Shown in pieces: positions 36,676-45,235 of a DNA stretch of 64,000 bases. Under the pieces are notes generated by a model. That model saw only the letters and a list, made by a program, of their open reading frames with translations. It was not told where the DNA came from and made no database searches. Numbering within the stretch: the first letter of the stretch is position 1; each line of letters begins with the position of its first letter. The stretch is from Thiopseudomonas acetoxidans. GTDB taxonomy: Bacteria > Pseudomonadota > Gammaproteobacteria > Pseudomonadales > Pseudomonadaceae. Both the position numbers and the translations under genes were made by a program. Where the stretch lies: assembly GCF_030362935.1 (NCBI RefSeq), contig NZ_JAUCDY010000014.1:1-64000 (forward strand), in the 5' to 3' direction.

Positions 36676-37605
36676 TTACAAGAACCTCTCAATAAAACTA
36701 AACTCTTGCTGCCGGTAATGTGCCTGCTCATTGACTAAATGATGTCCAGCGCCCGGTAACATGAAGAGTTCAGGTTGCTTAAACTTATCTTCTAACACGT
36801 TAAGATTGTGTCGCCAGTCCACCGTCTGATCGCCATCTCCCTGCAAAATTATCGGGCTCATCTTTTTAGCCTGTGCCTTCTCAATTTGCGGAATCCAACG
36901 CGATAAAGCACCCACCCAAGCCGTGGGCAGCACATTCGCTTGCAGCGGATCGCGCTGCAAAAACTCAACAAAATCTTTATCCGTCGAATTATTGGTGCGC
37001 TGCCTAGGCACCTGCTTAACAAAAGGACGTAGGCTTTGATAGAGCAGTTTCGATTGGCGCCAAGCCCGCGGACGCACTAGGGGTGCAAAGAGTATTAAGT
37101 GGCCTATTTCTGACAATGGCTGCTGGTTCAGCGCATAATCCAGCGCAATAGCACCCCCCATACTTTGTCCCGCCAAGTGCCAAGGCGCAGGCAAAGATAA
37201 TTGCTGCGCCACCTCAAACAACGCAGCCAATACCGCTTGGTACTCAGAAAACTCAGAGATACTGGCGCGCGCACCCGTAGACAACCCATGCCCTGGCAGA
37301 TCACAACTCAGCACGGCAAAATTATTATTCAGTGCCCAGCGAAATAAATGTCCGTACAATCCCATATGATCATAGTAGCCATGAAGCACAATCAAGGTCG
37401 CCACTGCGCGCTGCGGTATAAAATAGTGCACTGCTAGCTGATAATTAAGCACTTGCATACGCCCAAGGCGCTGCTCTATATTGCTCGGTTTAAAATCCAG
37501 CCGATAGAAATCACGCCAGTTTTGTGTCCAAGCGGGCTCGACCTGTTCGGAAAACAGCTGGGGTAAAGAGTTTTGCGGATTTAAACTGATAAAATCAGGC
37601 GGCAT
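36676..37605 (-). CDS. Alpha/beta hydrolase, lysophospholipase/monoglyceride lipase-like
   Basis: 309 residues of the Hydrolase_4 family. The oxyanion HGYYDHMGLYGHLF, nucleophile GQSMGGAIALDY, Asp in GDGDQTVDW and His in GAGHHLVNE form a complete triad context. No signal peptide is seen, so it is cytoplasmic. The substrate is unknown; esters of fatty acids or lysolipids are likely. Convergent with serA. Confidence 0.88.
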   Translation of the reverse strand: MPPDFISLNPQNSLPQLFSEQVEPAWTQNWRDFYRLDFKPSNIEQRLGRMQVLNYQLAVHYFIPQRAVATLIVLHGYYDHMGLYGHLFRWALNNNFAVLSCDLPGHGLSTGARASISEFSEYQAVLAALFEVAQQLSLPAPWHLAGQSMGGAIALDYALNQQPLSEIGHLILFAPLVRPRAWRQSKLLYQSLRPFVKQVPRQRTNNSTDKDFVEFLQRDPLQANVLPTAWVGALSRWIPQIEKAQAKKMSPIILQGDGDQTVDWRHNLNVLEDKFKQPELFMLPGAGHHLVNEQAHYRQQEFSFIERFL

Positions 37606-37699
37606 AGGCTTTAATCGTCTGCGACAATCTGTTCATTTAGTTAACTCTTGAGACCTGTCAATCTAGACTGACTCTGCAAGCATAGCGCACTTAATAAAA

Positions 37700-38245
37700 A
37701 TGATTAAAAAATTTCTTATTGCCTTAGTAATTCTACTCTGGGTGGGCGTTTTGCTCAGCGCGCTCTGGTGGTACAACACCACCTACATTCGTACCGAATT
37801 TTTTGCGGGTCAAGAATTACAGCTGCCACAAGACATTGCTGGGCCGGGTCGGATTCGCTTGGTACATTTTTGGGATCCCAGCTGCCCCTGCAATCTTGGT
37901 AATCAGCAACACCTCGGCGAGCTAACTCGCGACTACGCCGACAGCGTTGATTTTTATCATGTGCAAATGCCCGGCAGTAACGGTCACCTGCCGAAAACAC
38001 TAAACAGGCTAAAACCTATAAAAATCCACGTTAATACTGATATTTTGCCGGCAAGTCCCGCCGTTGCAATTTGGGATGAATTTGGTCAACTCGCCTATTT
38101 TGGCCCCTATAGTGAAGGGGCTATCTGCAACTCCAGCAATAGCTTTGTAGAGCCCGTTCTTGAGGCGCTCAAGCAAGGGCGCTCGGTGTTATCTGGCAGC
38201 AACCTAGCTGCTGGATGCTTTTGCACTTGGCAACCTTCACCCTAG
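37700..38245 (+). CDS. Membrane-anchored thioredoxin-like protein (DUF6436 type)
   Basis: 181 residues. One N-terminal membrane helix (KFLIALVILLWVGVLLSALW) anchors a periplasmic thioredoxin-like domain. VHFWDPSCPCN holds a CPC in the position of a redox-active CxxC loop, and LPASPAVAIWDEFGQ resembles the cis-Pro strand. Two further cysteines lie in AAGCFCTW. The CxC arrangement is unusual for a thiol oxidoreductase; the substrate is unknown. It lies 64 bases upstream of dnr on the same strand, but a functional link is not shown. Confidence 0.8.
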   Translation: MIKKFLIALVILLWVGVLLSALWWYNTTYIRTEFFAGQELQLPQDIAGPGRIRLVHFWDPSCPCNLGNQQHLGELTRDYADSVDFYHVQMPGSNGHLPKTLNRLKPIKIHVNTDILPASPAVAIWDEFGQLAYFGPYSEGAICNSSNSFVEPVLEALKQGRSVLSGSNLAAGCFCTWQPSP

Positions 38246-38309
38246 CGCGACAAGTGTGCTAGTCTTGGACTCAGCAGTCTGTTTACATGCCTCAAGCCGA
38301 GAACCAACT

Positions 38310-38999
38310 ATGGAACCGCATCCGCTATACCAGAAGATTTTGCGCGAGCATCATCTTTTCCAGCCACTCACCGAAACACAACTTGCCAAATTGCTGGAAG
38401 AAAGCCAGCTGGTTAACTTAGAGAAAGACCAGTACGTATTTCATCAGGGTGAGCCCTGCGTCAACTTTGGCTTTGTAATCTCCGGCAGCATTAAAATTTA
38501 CCGCCTCACACCAGACGGGCAAGAGAAGGTTTTTGAAGTTGTAGGCGATCGCAAGACCTTCGCCGAAGCTATGATGTTTATGGATCACCAGCAATACGTC
38601 GCCACATCTCAAGCAGTGACGCCCACACAAATGCTGCTGATACCCAACACCAGTTATAAAGCTTTGATTAAAGAAAATAGTGAACTCTCCACTGCGCTAC
38701 TGGCTGCCTTGTCTATTCGGCTGCACCAACGCCTTAATGAAATCGAAATTCTCTCACTGAAAAACGCTACTCACAGAGTGATTCGCTATATCCTTTCACA
38801 AGCGTTGCGCTCCTGCAGCAGTTGCCAAACCCCTAGCTTTGAGTTGCCGATTGCCAAGCGTTTAATCGCTGGTCAGTTGTCGATCCAACCAGAAACTTTT
38901 TCACGCATTATTCACCACCTCAGTCATGAAGGCATTATTCGTGTTGAAGGCCGCCTGATTTGTATTTTGGATAGGGACCGCCTAGAAAAGTACGAGTAA
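38310..38999 (+). CDS. dnr: DNR-type Crp/Fnr transcriptional activator responding to nitric oxide
   Basis: 229 residues with a cyclic-nucleotide-like sensor domain (DQYVFHQGEPCVNFGFVISG), a long dimer helix and a C-terminal HTH (IAGQLSIQPETFSRIIHHL) whose recognition helix retains the Glu, Ser and Arg of FNR-like proteins. The N-terminal cysteine cluster of FNR/ANR is absent, so it is a DNR (heme/NO) rather than an O2 sensor. The ATG at 38310 is preferred to the frame start at 38256. It lies beside nor genes whose promoters carry perfect boxes. No box was found before dnr itself. Confidence 0.92.
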   Translation: MEPHPLYQKILREHHLFQPLTETQLAKLLEESQLVNLEKDQYVFHQGEPCVNFGFVISGSIKIYRLTPDGQEKVFEVVGDRKTFAEAMMFMDHQQYVATSQAVTPTQMLLIPNTSYKALIKENSELSTALLAALSIRLHQRLNEIEILSLKNATHRVIRYILSQALRSCSSCQTPSFELPIAKRLIAGQLSIQPETFSRIIHHLSHEGIIRVEGRLICILDRDRLEKYE

Positions 39000-39002
39000 T
39001 CT

Positions 39003-39016
39003 TTGATTGCTATCAA
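39003..39016 (+). promoter_or_regulatory. Perfect DNR/ANR box upstream of dnrP
   Basis: TTGAT-TGCT-ATCAA is a perfect FNR-family palindrome, lying 4 bases after the dnr stop. Placing it at -41.5 puts the start of transcription near 39051, about 25 bases before the dnrP ATG, as expected for activation. Confidence 0.88.
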
Positions 39017-39075
39017 GCTGTTTTGACAAGCTTACGTGGCATATTTGTATGCACGCTTTAAACAGGGTGAACACA

Positions 39076-39270
39076 ATGGCCACGTGTCTTTATTGCCAGC
39101 AAGATAATCCAGACGACCTCGCAACTTGCCAACACTGTGGCATGGCACTGCCGCAGCAGCAAAAACAGCGCGCCGCGCAACGCTTGGTGCGTTTCAAGTG
39201 GTTTGTGATTGCCCTAACTATTTTCTGCGCAATCATGATTATCTGGTTACCCCGCTCGATGCCCAGCTAG
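39076..39270 (+). CDS. dnrP: Small zinc-ribbon membrane protein DnrP
   Basis: 64 residues. An N-terminal zinc ribbon with two CxxC pairs (CLYC and CQHC, 13 residues between them) is followed by one membrane helix (WFVIALTIFCAIMIIWLP). This matches the short DnrP-type protein found beside dnr genes in pseudomonads; the biochemical role is unknown. The ATG at 39076 has AGGG upstream and is preferred over 39049 or 39007. A perfect DNR box lies 60 bases upstream, so it should be induced under NO or low oxygen. Confidence 0.82.
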   Translation: MATCLYCQQDNPDDLATCQHCGMALPQQQKQRAAQRLVRFKWFVIALTIFCAIMIIWLPRSMPS

Positions 39271-39311
39271 GTTTAACCCCTGCAATTCATGGGTATGAAT
39301 GCCTCCCTTAG

Positions 39312-39455
39312 GTAGGAGCGCAACTTTTGCGCGAATGTGACTAGCCGGCAGCGCCTAAGTTAGGTTTTTAACCGGCAGCGCCTGAGTTGGCTTTGTCATC
39401 CGCCAGCACTTGAGTTGGGTTTAGAGCCCGTATTGCGCATAAGATGCGCTCCCAC
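39312..39455. repeat. Inverted REP pair bracketing three 27-bp tandem repeats
   Basis: A plus-strand REP at 39312-39334 has the GTAG foot and GCGCAA-CTT-TTGCGC hairpin. A minus-strand REP lies at 39432-39455. Between them CCGGCAGCGCCTGAGTTGG-like units start at 39345, 39372 and 39400. The block fills the space between convergent dnrP and nnrS. Confidence 0.8.
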
Positions 39456-39467
39456 AAGTGCAGTGTG

Positions 39468-40574
39468 TTATCTGCACTGCCAAAATACCCAGATCAGGCT
39501 GGCGAAGCCGAGTGACCAGCACAGCATGGCGCTGTGCACTAAGGGTAGGTAGGCGGCTGGAAAGACAGGCGCAAAAATGCGTAGCAACGCCCCCATGACT
39601 AGCAAAGCCGTCGCCAGATGACTGGAGCGCAGCGCGTTGGCGTCTTTAAAGCGTTTCACTACCGTCACCCGTGCCATAATGCTTACCATTAACACACCCA
39701 TCGCGCCCACTGTCAGCGTGTGTATGGCAACTAAACCAGCCAGCGGCGAGTAGGCCCCCGCTGCCAGCAGCAACAAAGCTGTGCCCAGACTGGCGTAACC
39801 AAAAAACAACCACAGAATATCCAGTCGCCGCCAATAGCGCCAAGGTTGCCAACGTAACAGCCTTAGCCAAACAACAACTCCTGCCACCCCTAAAGCCAAC
39901 GCCTGCAGTAGCGCGGTTGCATCGAGCACTTGCAACAACAAAGCCAGCGTGAGACTGATTAAACCCGCACCCTCCAAATTCGGCTGAACTCGGTTTTCCA
40001 TGCGGATGTTTTGCTGCAGCCAAAAACTCGCCAAGGTAGGTGCTATTACTCGCCCACCCATAAAAAACATCAGTGCCGCCAGCACCAACAAGCCGTGCGC
40101 TAACAGCCGGTGCAACACCAACGCATCGTAGCCAGCCAAGGTGGTAGCAATACTAAATAAAATAATGATAGGCGCGACACTTTGATTACGCCATTTCTTG
40201 GCACGCCAAAAACGCGGTACCACCCAATAACTCAATAACGCAGCACCGGCAGCAGCAAACAACATCACCGGCAGGCTAAAGGGCCAAGCCAAAAAACCAA
40301 TACGCGCCAGCAACCACAAAGCGATATAGCCCAAGAGCTGCGGCTTGGGCATAGGTCCCAACAAGTAACCAGACACCACCAAAAATGCCATGCCAAACAG
40401 CATTTCATGGGCATGACCAAAGGGTGTCTGTAGTCCAGCAGGTACAGGTAGGTAACCCAGCATTCCCAGTACCGACAACGGTAGCATCAGCACGCCATAG
40501 GCAGCGGCTAGGGGAAATAGCCATTGCCTGGCTTGTACTTTGACGGGTTTGCGAGACGTGTTTACTAGGCTCAT
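39468..40574 (-). CDS. nnrS: NnrS family heme-copper membrane protein
   Basis: A 368-residue protein with about ten to twelve membrane helices. HAHEMLFGMAFLVVSGYLLG and FMGGRVIAPTL are signatures of NnrS, a heme- and copper-containing protein of NO-producing bacteria that lessens nitrosative stress. The start overlaps the norD stop as ATGA, so it is the distal gene of a norCBD-nnrS operon. Confidence 0.92.
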   Translation of the reverse strand: MSLVNTSRKPVKVQARQWLFPLAAAYGVLMLPLSVLGMLGYLPVPAGLQTPFGHAHEMLFGMAFLVVSGYLLGPMPKPQLLGYIALWLLARIGFLAWPFSLPVMLFAAAGAALLSYWVVPRFWRAKKWRNQSVAPIIILFSIATTLAGYDALVLHRLLAHGLLVLAALMFFMGGRVIAPTLASFWLQQNIRMENRVQPNLEGAGLISLTLALLLQVLDATALLQALALGVAGVVVWLRLLRWQPWRYWRRLDILWLFFGYASLGTALLLLAAGAYSPLAGLVAIHTLTVGAMGVLMVSIMARVTVVKRFKDANALRSSHLATALLVMGALLRIFAPVFPAAYLPLVHSAMLCWSLGFASLIWVFWQCR

Positions 40575-42415
40575 GGCTCAGTTAGTAGCCGGTATAACTG
40601 CGGTAAGCGCGTAGGCAACTGCCCGGGCTCTTTAATCAACGTATAACCATTAGCGCCGAACATATAGGGCAGATAGTCACCCGCTTTTTGATCAATGGTG
40701 ATACAGAATGGCAGCAAGCCTGCCTTACGTGCTTCTAATACCGCTTGGCGGGTATCTTCCACACCGTAGCGTCCCTCATAGACATCCAAGTCATTGGGCT
40801 TACCATCGGTAATCAATAACAACAGTTTGCGCTGATGTGGACGCTTGCTCAGTAACTGGGTAGCTTGACGAATCGCAGCACCCATACGGGTATAATAACC
40901 GGGTTTTAACGACTGAATCGCACCGCACACCTTGGCGTTATATTTGTTGTCGAACCCTTTAATTTCTATCATCCGCACATGCTGGCGACGCAGCGAAGAA
41001 AAGCCATACACAGCAAAGTCATCGCCAACTACGGATAACGCCTCGGAAAATAACATCAGGCTATCGCCGACAACATCAATCACACGACGCTCGTTATCCA
41101 CGTGGGCATCGGTCGACATAGACAGGTCTGCTAGGGCTAAGCAGGATAAGTCACGCTGCTTGCGCTGCAGATCCATAAACAAACCCGGCTGTTGGGTTTG
41201 CCCCTGTTTACGCTGCACGTAAAAATCCACACAGGCTTGCAGATCCAGTTCACTGCCCTGCATTTGCTGTTTATACCAACGTGGCTCACTGCGTAGGTTT
41301 TCAAACTGACGGCGTACTTTATGTGCTAAAGCAGTTAAACGCTCCGGCAAGGGCATAGGCTCTTGCAAGCGTGGCTGCATCATTTGCACGTTAACGTAAT
41401 CCTCGCGCAAACAATTTCGGCGAAAATCCCATTCAGGCAGCTTGATACCCTCGCCCATCGGCAAATCATCAACATCGGCTGGAGGCAAGTCCAAGTGCAG
41501 CTTTAAGCCACCGCCCTTACGTTTGCGTTTTTTCGACAGCGCAATCTCGTCCAGATCATCGGCGACCCGTGCAGCATCAATATCATCGTTATCATCACCA
41601 CAACGATCAAGATCAATGTGCTCTGTCCAGGTAAAGAGACTTTCTAAACGAAACAGCAACAAACCCTGCTTGCCGGTATTGTCATCTACACGGCTGGCTT
41701 GTTTGCGTACCTCTTTCCCCTCACCTTGAGAGCGACCTAATAAATCGCCATCTTCCTCTTCTTCCCAGTGCGTTTGCTGGGGATCACCCAGATTAAGCGG
41801 CGGATAGAGCCACAAAGCCACCGGCCATGGCGCACTCTCACTCACTGGAAATTCGGTAATAGAGCCGGGTTTTAATAATGCTTGACGAATCGCCTCTTCC
41901 ACAGCGGCCTCTGCCGGCGGAAGATCTTCTGGTTTAGGACGCAAGGCAATATGCGCCAACACCAGTTCGGCATAGCGCGATTGTAAGGCGGGATATTGCT
42001 CTAACAGCTCCGCAATCCATGTTTGGTTATCGCGCGCCCAGTGGCGCATAGAGCCTGCATGGGCGGCAAGAATGGTTAGCCAACGATAGAGCTCGCGGTT
42101 GTATTGCGTTTCTGGGTATACCGCGATGCTGGCTGGTAGACGCACGCTATGCGAATCACGCCAAGCAACTGACAGCTGCTGGGCTGTGCCAGCAATTTTT
42201 TGCAAGAAAGAGCGCCTAACCATCATTTGCCGGGCATGCGCCGCTTCTAAGCTGACTTCATGACCGCCACCCATGGCGCGGAATAATAACGCTAGGCCAG
42301 GCTGGATGGTTTCTAATTCTATCCGAGCATCTGGGTATTCAGGATCAGCTTTGCGCGTAATAAAGCGGTGCCAAATACTACCTGCTAACTCTTCAACTTC
42401 AATCGCAAAACTCAT
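40571..42415 (-). CDS. norD: Nitric oxide reductase activation protein NorD
   Basis: About 614 residues with a C-terminal von Willebrand A domain. The metal site is DLSMSTDAH, with Thr/Asp later in LLLITDGKPND. An acidic central region is followed by a basic KKRKRKGGG stretch. NorD is needed for assembly or activation of cytochrome c-dependent NO reductase, usually with the NorQ MoxR ATPase. norQ is not next to it here. The ATG at 42415 has a strong AGGAGG SD sequence; the frame extension to 42502 is not used. Confidence 0.92.
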   Translation of the reverse strand: MSFAIEVEELAGSIWHRFITRKADPEYPDARIELETIQPGLALLFRAMGGGHEVSLEAAHARQMMVRRSFLQKIAGTAQQLSVAWRDSHSVRLPASIAVYPETQYNRELYRWLTILAAHAGSMRHWARDNQTWIAELLEQYPALQSRYAELVLAHIALRPKPEDLPPAEAAVEEAIRQALLKPGSITEFPVSESAPWPVALWLYPPLNLGDPQQTHWEEEEDGDLLGRSQGEGKEVRKQASRVDDNTGKQGLLLFRLESLFTWTEHIDLDRCGDDNDDIDAARVADDLDEIALSKKRKRKGGGLKLHLDLPPADVDDLPMGEGIKLPEWDFRRNCLREDYVNVQMMQPRLQEPMPLPERLTALAHKVRRQFENLRSEPRWYKQQMQGSELDLQACVDFYVQRKQGQTQQPGLFMDLQRKQRDLSCLALADLSMSTDAHVDNERRVIDVVGDSLMLFSEALSVVGDDFAVYGFSSLRRQHVRMIEIKGFDNKYNAKVCGAIQSLKPGYYTRMGAAIRQATQLLSKRPHQRKLLLLITDGKPNDLDVYEGRYGVEDTRQAVLEARKAGLLPFCITIDQKAGDYLPYMFGANGYTLIKEPGQLPTRLPQLYRLLTEP

Positions 42416-42636
42416 GCTCTTTCCTCCTGTACCCCTAGATACTGCGAGCTGTAGGCAGAAGAACAATACACGATTAAAACCGTCGCTGTCGCGCATTAAC
42501 ATGCGCTCCTACAGCTCCTAGCTGTACCCAACTAAACTGGGGTTTTCTAGAGAGTTATTTATACAACAAATAACTCTGTACAAAATCCCGCTTAACATAC
42601 GCTGGATTATTATAACCCAGCGCATGTTGCATTGTT
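42416..42636. other. norB-norD gap with REP and AT-rich hairpin
   Basis: A minus-strand REP at 42489-42512 has the GTAG foot and a four-base-loop hairpin (GCGCAT-GTTA-ATGCGC). A dyad at 42551-42577 pairs AGAGTTATTT with AAATAACTCT. A third dyad (CGCTGG/CCAGCG) lies at 42600-42622, just after the norB stop. These may separate norCB from norD expression. Confidence 0.7.
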
Positions 42637-44070
42637 TTAGCCTATTTCATTAGCCAAAACAGGTTTGCGAGTATCCTGAGCAGTTTGCAGCTTCTTGCTG
42701 AAACTCATCAAGTAGCACACTAAACCAACCAAGAAGCCAACACCAGCAATGAAGCGTAACCAGTAGAACAGCATTAACTGATCTTGAGTCGCCATAAAGG
42801 ACATTGCGGCACCATCTTCAGGGATACGACGTAACCATACTTCAACCACACCAGCACCGGTTAGGAACAGAGTGATAAACACCATGCTCACAGTCATTAA
42901 CCAGAAGCCCCACATTTCCATGATTTGCGCTTTGTTACTTGGCGCCTCACCAATACCACGTAAGCGCGGCATAGCGTAGGAAACGACGGTCATCACAATC
43001 ATGGCGTAAGCGCCGTAGAAAGCCATATGACCGTGGGCAGCAGTGATTTGCGCACCGTGTGTGTAGTAGTTAACTGGCGCCAACGTATGTAAGAAGCCCC
43101 ACACACCTGCACCTAAGAACGCCATTACTACAGTACCCATTGCCCAAAGCGAAGCAGCTTTGTTCGGGTGCTCACGACGGCGACGGTTAATCATATTAAA
43201 GGCGAACAGTACCATCACAAAGAATGGCAGCGGCTCTAGGGTGGAGAAAATCGAACCAACCCAAAGCCAAACCGTTGGTGCACCAATCCAGAAGTAGTGG
43301 TGACCTGTACCTAAAATACCGGAAATCAATGCCAGCGCAACAATCACATACAACCACTTCTCAATCACTTCACGGTCAACACCGGTGATCTTAATCAATA
43401 CGTACGCCAGAATGGCCGCCATGATTAATTCCCACACGCCCTCTACCCACAGGTGAACAACAAACCACCAGTAGAATTTATCGCGACTGAGGTTTTCTGG
43501 GTTATAGAAAGCGAACAAGAACAACAACGCTAAACCAATCAAGCCGGTCATCAATACGATGTTAACGGCCGTTTTGCGGCCTTTAAGTACCGTCATACCT
43601 ACGTTATAGATGAAGCCCAGGGCTACGATAACAATACCCACCTTGGTTGGCAGGGGTTGTTCAAGGAACTCACGACCCATGGTCGGTAGCAAATCGTTAC
43701 CTGTTATGGCTGCCAAACCAGCATAGGGTACAAACAGGTAGCCTAAAATGGTCAGCACACCAGCACCAGCAAACACCCAAAACAGCAGCATTGCTAGTTT
43801 AGGACTATGCAGCTCACGGTCAGCTTCTTCTGGAACCAGATAGTAAGCCGCACCCATAAAGCCAAATAGTAACCAGACAATCAACAGGTTAGTGTGGACC
43901 ATACGGGCCACGTTAAAAGGAAGTAACGGGAATAGGAAATCCCCGATAATATATTGCAGCCCCATAATCAGGCCGAACAGAATTTGACCCACAAAAAGTA
44001 TGAGCGCAAACACGAAATACGGTTTGGCCACTTTCTGCGACTCAAATTTTACTAGGGTTTGACTGGACAT
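42637..44070 (-). CDS. norB: Nitric oxide reductase large subunit (cytochrome b)
   Basis: About 477 residues and twelve membrane helices of the heme-copper oxidase superfamily. Expected His-rich helices are present, for example VVHLWVEGVWELIMAA (Glu near the binuclear FeB site), GTGHHYFWIG and the HGHMAFYGAYAMIV heme-ligand helix. It reduces NO to N2O at heme b3/FeB. The ATG at 44070 has GGAGG upstream. It follows norC after 66 bases. Confidence 0.97.
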   Translation of the reverse strand: MSSQTLVKFESQKVAKPYFVFALILFVGQILFGLIMGLQYIIGDFLFPLLPFNVARMVHTNLLIVWLLFGFMGAAYYLVPEEADRELHSPKLAMLLFWVFAGAGVLTILGYLFVPYAGLAAITGNDLLPTMGREFLEQPLPTKVGIVIVALGFIYNVGMTVLKGRKTAVNIVLMTGLIGLALLFLFAFYNPENLSRDKFYWWFVVHLWVEGVWELIMAAILAYVLIKITGVDREVIEKWLYVIVALALISGILGTGHHYFWIGAPTVWLWVGSIFSTLEPLPFFVMVLFAFNMINRRRREHPNKAASLWAMGTVVMAFLGAGVWGFLHTLAPVNYYTHGAQITAAHGHMAFYGAYAMIVMTVVSYAMPRLRGIGEAPSNKAQIMEMWGFWLMTVSMVFITLFLTGAGVVEVWLRRIPEDGAAMSFMATQDQLMLFYWLRFIAGVGFLVGLVCYLMSFSKKLQTAQDTRKPVLANEIG

Positions 44071-44136
44071 AGTCAGTCCTCCAATAACAAGCAATTCAAT
44101 TCAATCAATGCCATCTAAGGTTCAGCTAAAGCAGCA

Positions 44137-44577
44137 TTAACCTTCTTTGTTTGGTGGCCAATTATTAGTGTTAATTTTGGCGGTCCATTCCAAGAACGCG
44201 GTGAGATCATCGAGCTGCTCATCGGTTAAATTGAATTGCGGCATTTGCCGGCGACCTGGGACATTGGTTGGCTGCGCCTTCATCCATGCTGGCAAGAAGA
44301 ACTTAAAGCCGTCTTCACCACCACGACGGTGAAATACGTTACCCAGCTCAGGAGCAAAATATGCACCTTCTCCAAGCAAAGTATGGCAGCCGATGCAGTT
44401 ATTGGTTTCCCATACGTGCTTACCGCGAACGATAGAGTCGGTTAACTCAGCGTCGTTGGTGCGCTCTGGAAAGGTTTTTTCTGTGTGGTATGCCAATGCA
44501 AGGAAAACCAGAATGAAGAACAAACTGCCTCCATAATAGATATTCCGTGCCATACCTTTTGTGAACGTTTCAGACAT
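44137..44577 (-). CDS. norC: Nitric oxide reductase small subunit (cytochrome c)
   Basis: 146 residues. One N-terminal membrane helix (NIYYGGSLFFILVFLALAY) precedes a periplasmic cytochrome c domain with heme site NNCIGCHTLLGEG and axial Met in RRQMPQFNLT. It feeds electrons to NorB. The ATG at 44577 has AGGAGG upstream; the frame extends to 44649 across the promoter and is not used. A perfect DNR box precedes it. Confidence 0.96.
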   Translation of the reverse strand: MSETFTKGMARNIYYGGSLFFILVFLALAYHTEKTFPERTNDAELTDSIVRGKHVWETNNCIGCHTLLGEGAYFAPELGNVFHRRGGEDGFKFFLPAWMKAQPTNVPGRRQMPQFNLTDEQLDDLTAFLEWTAKINTNNWPPNKEG

Positions 44578-44639
44578 GATGCAATGCCTCCTGATGAGTT
44601 TTACGGGCCCATCATAGAAACACCTTGTTGCAATTACCC

Positions 44640-44653
44640 TTGATAGCAATCAA
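44640..44653 (-). promoter_or_regulatory. Perfect DNR/ANR box upstream of norC
   Basis: TTGAT-AGCA-ATCAA is a perfect FNR-family palindrome centred 70 bases upstream of the norC ATG. A transcription start about 41 bases downstream of its centre fits class II activation by Dnr, whose gene is about 6 kb away. Confidence 0.92.
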
Positions 44654-44900
44654 GAATACCAACTAACTTACTAAACTATTCCCATGCAGCTCGCGTATTT
44701 ACTGCCTACGCAAACCTTAACAGCCATGCTGCATAAGCGTTTGCTGACGTCATTCAAGCCACAAAAAACGAGGCTCTTCGCATTTAAGGATGTAGAAAAA
44801 ACCTGACCGGCTGGAAAAGGAGTCGGGGAACTTAGGAAATGTAAGTTCCCACAAGAGCTGTGCCAAGCAACGCGGCTGCGTGCCAACCGCTTTACAGTGG

Positions 44901-44964
44901 GGCTGTGGGATTGTGGGAATGTGGGGTTGTGGGGTTGTGGGGTTGTGGGGTTGTGGGGTTGTGG
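44901..44964 (+). repeat. Eight tandem copies of an octamer (consensus GGTTGTGG)
   Basis: Five perfect GGTTGTGG copies follow three diverged ones (GGCTGTGG, GATTGTGG, GAATGTGG). The array runs straight into the REP at 44961-44983, whose own 5' foot is GTGGGA. The plus strand carries repeated GGGG runs spaced by TTGT, a G-quadruplex pattern. The proline-rich frame on the other strand is an artefact. Confidence 0.93.
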
Positions 44965-45069
44965 GAGCGCATCTTATGCGCGAAGCGGACTTGAAATCAC
45001 GCAAGAGCAACAGGATAAAACCGGTTGTGCCGGATTCAGACTCCAATCGCGCAAGAGTTGCGCTCCCAC
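44961..45069. repeat. Inverted REP pair downstream of metQ terminator region
   Basis: A plus-strand REP at 44961-44983 (GCGCAT-CTT-ATGCGC) and a minus-strand REP at 45046-45069 (GCGCAA-CTC-TTGCGC) face each other across about 60 bases. Each belongs to a different stem subtype. Confidence 0.85.
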
Positions 45070-45189
45070 AAGAGCTGTGCCAAGCAACGCGGCTGCCAGT
45101 GGGACTGATAGCCAGGTGCTTGCTGAAGTCAGGAGAGTTTAGAAATCAGCTACACCCTTAAATGCGAAGGGCCAAAAACCACTGTGAAT

Positions 45190-45218
45190 AAAAAAGGAGC
45201 CACAAGAGCTCCTTTTTT
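45190..45218. terminator. Bidirectional Rho-independent terminator after metQ
   Basis: AAAAAAGGAGC and GCTCCTTTTTT pair across a 7-base loop, giving a U-tract on both strands. On the minus strand it lies 17 bases after the metQ stop and closes the metNIQ operon. Confidence 0.9.
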
Positions 45219-45235
45219 AGTTAATAACCGCTGAA

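Larger units (their letters stand above)
44776..45169. repeat. Interval of about 390 bases bounded by 14-bp inverted repeats and containing 31-bp direct repeats
   Basis: CTTCGCATTTAAGG at 44776-44789 is repeated exactly in inverse at 45156-45169. Inside, a 31-base segment (CCCACAAGAGCTGTG...) occurs identically at 44848-44878 and 45065-45095. Between those lie the octamer array (44901-44964) and a REP pair. The 44650-45235 region has no gene. Confidence 0.75.

Noticed and set aside
38796..38822. REP-like string inside dnr (TTGCGCTCCTGCAG)
   Set aside because: It lies within conserved coding sequence, lacks the opposing GCGC arm and is probably chance.
44750..45046. Proline-rich ORF (repeated PTTPQPHN) on the minus strand
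   Set aside because: It is the translation of the GGTTGTGG octamer array and flanking REP, not a protein gene.
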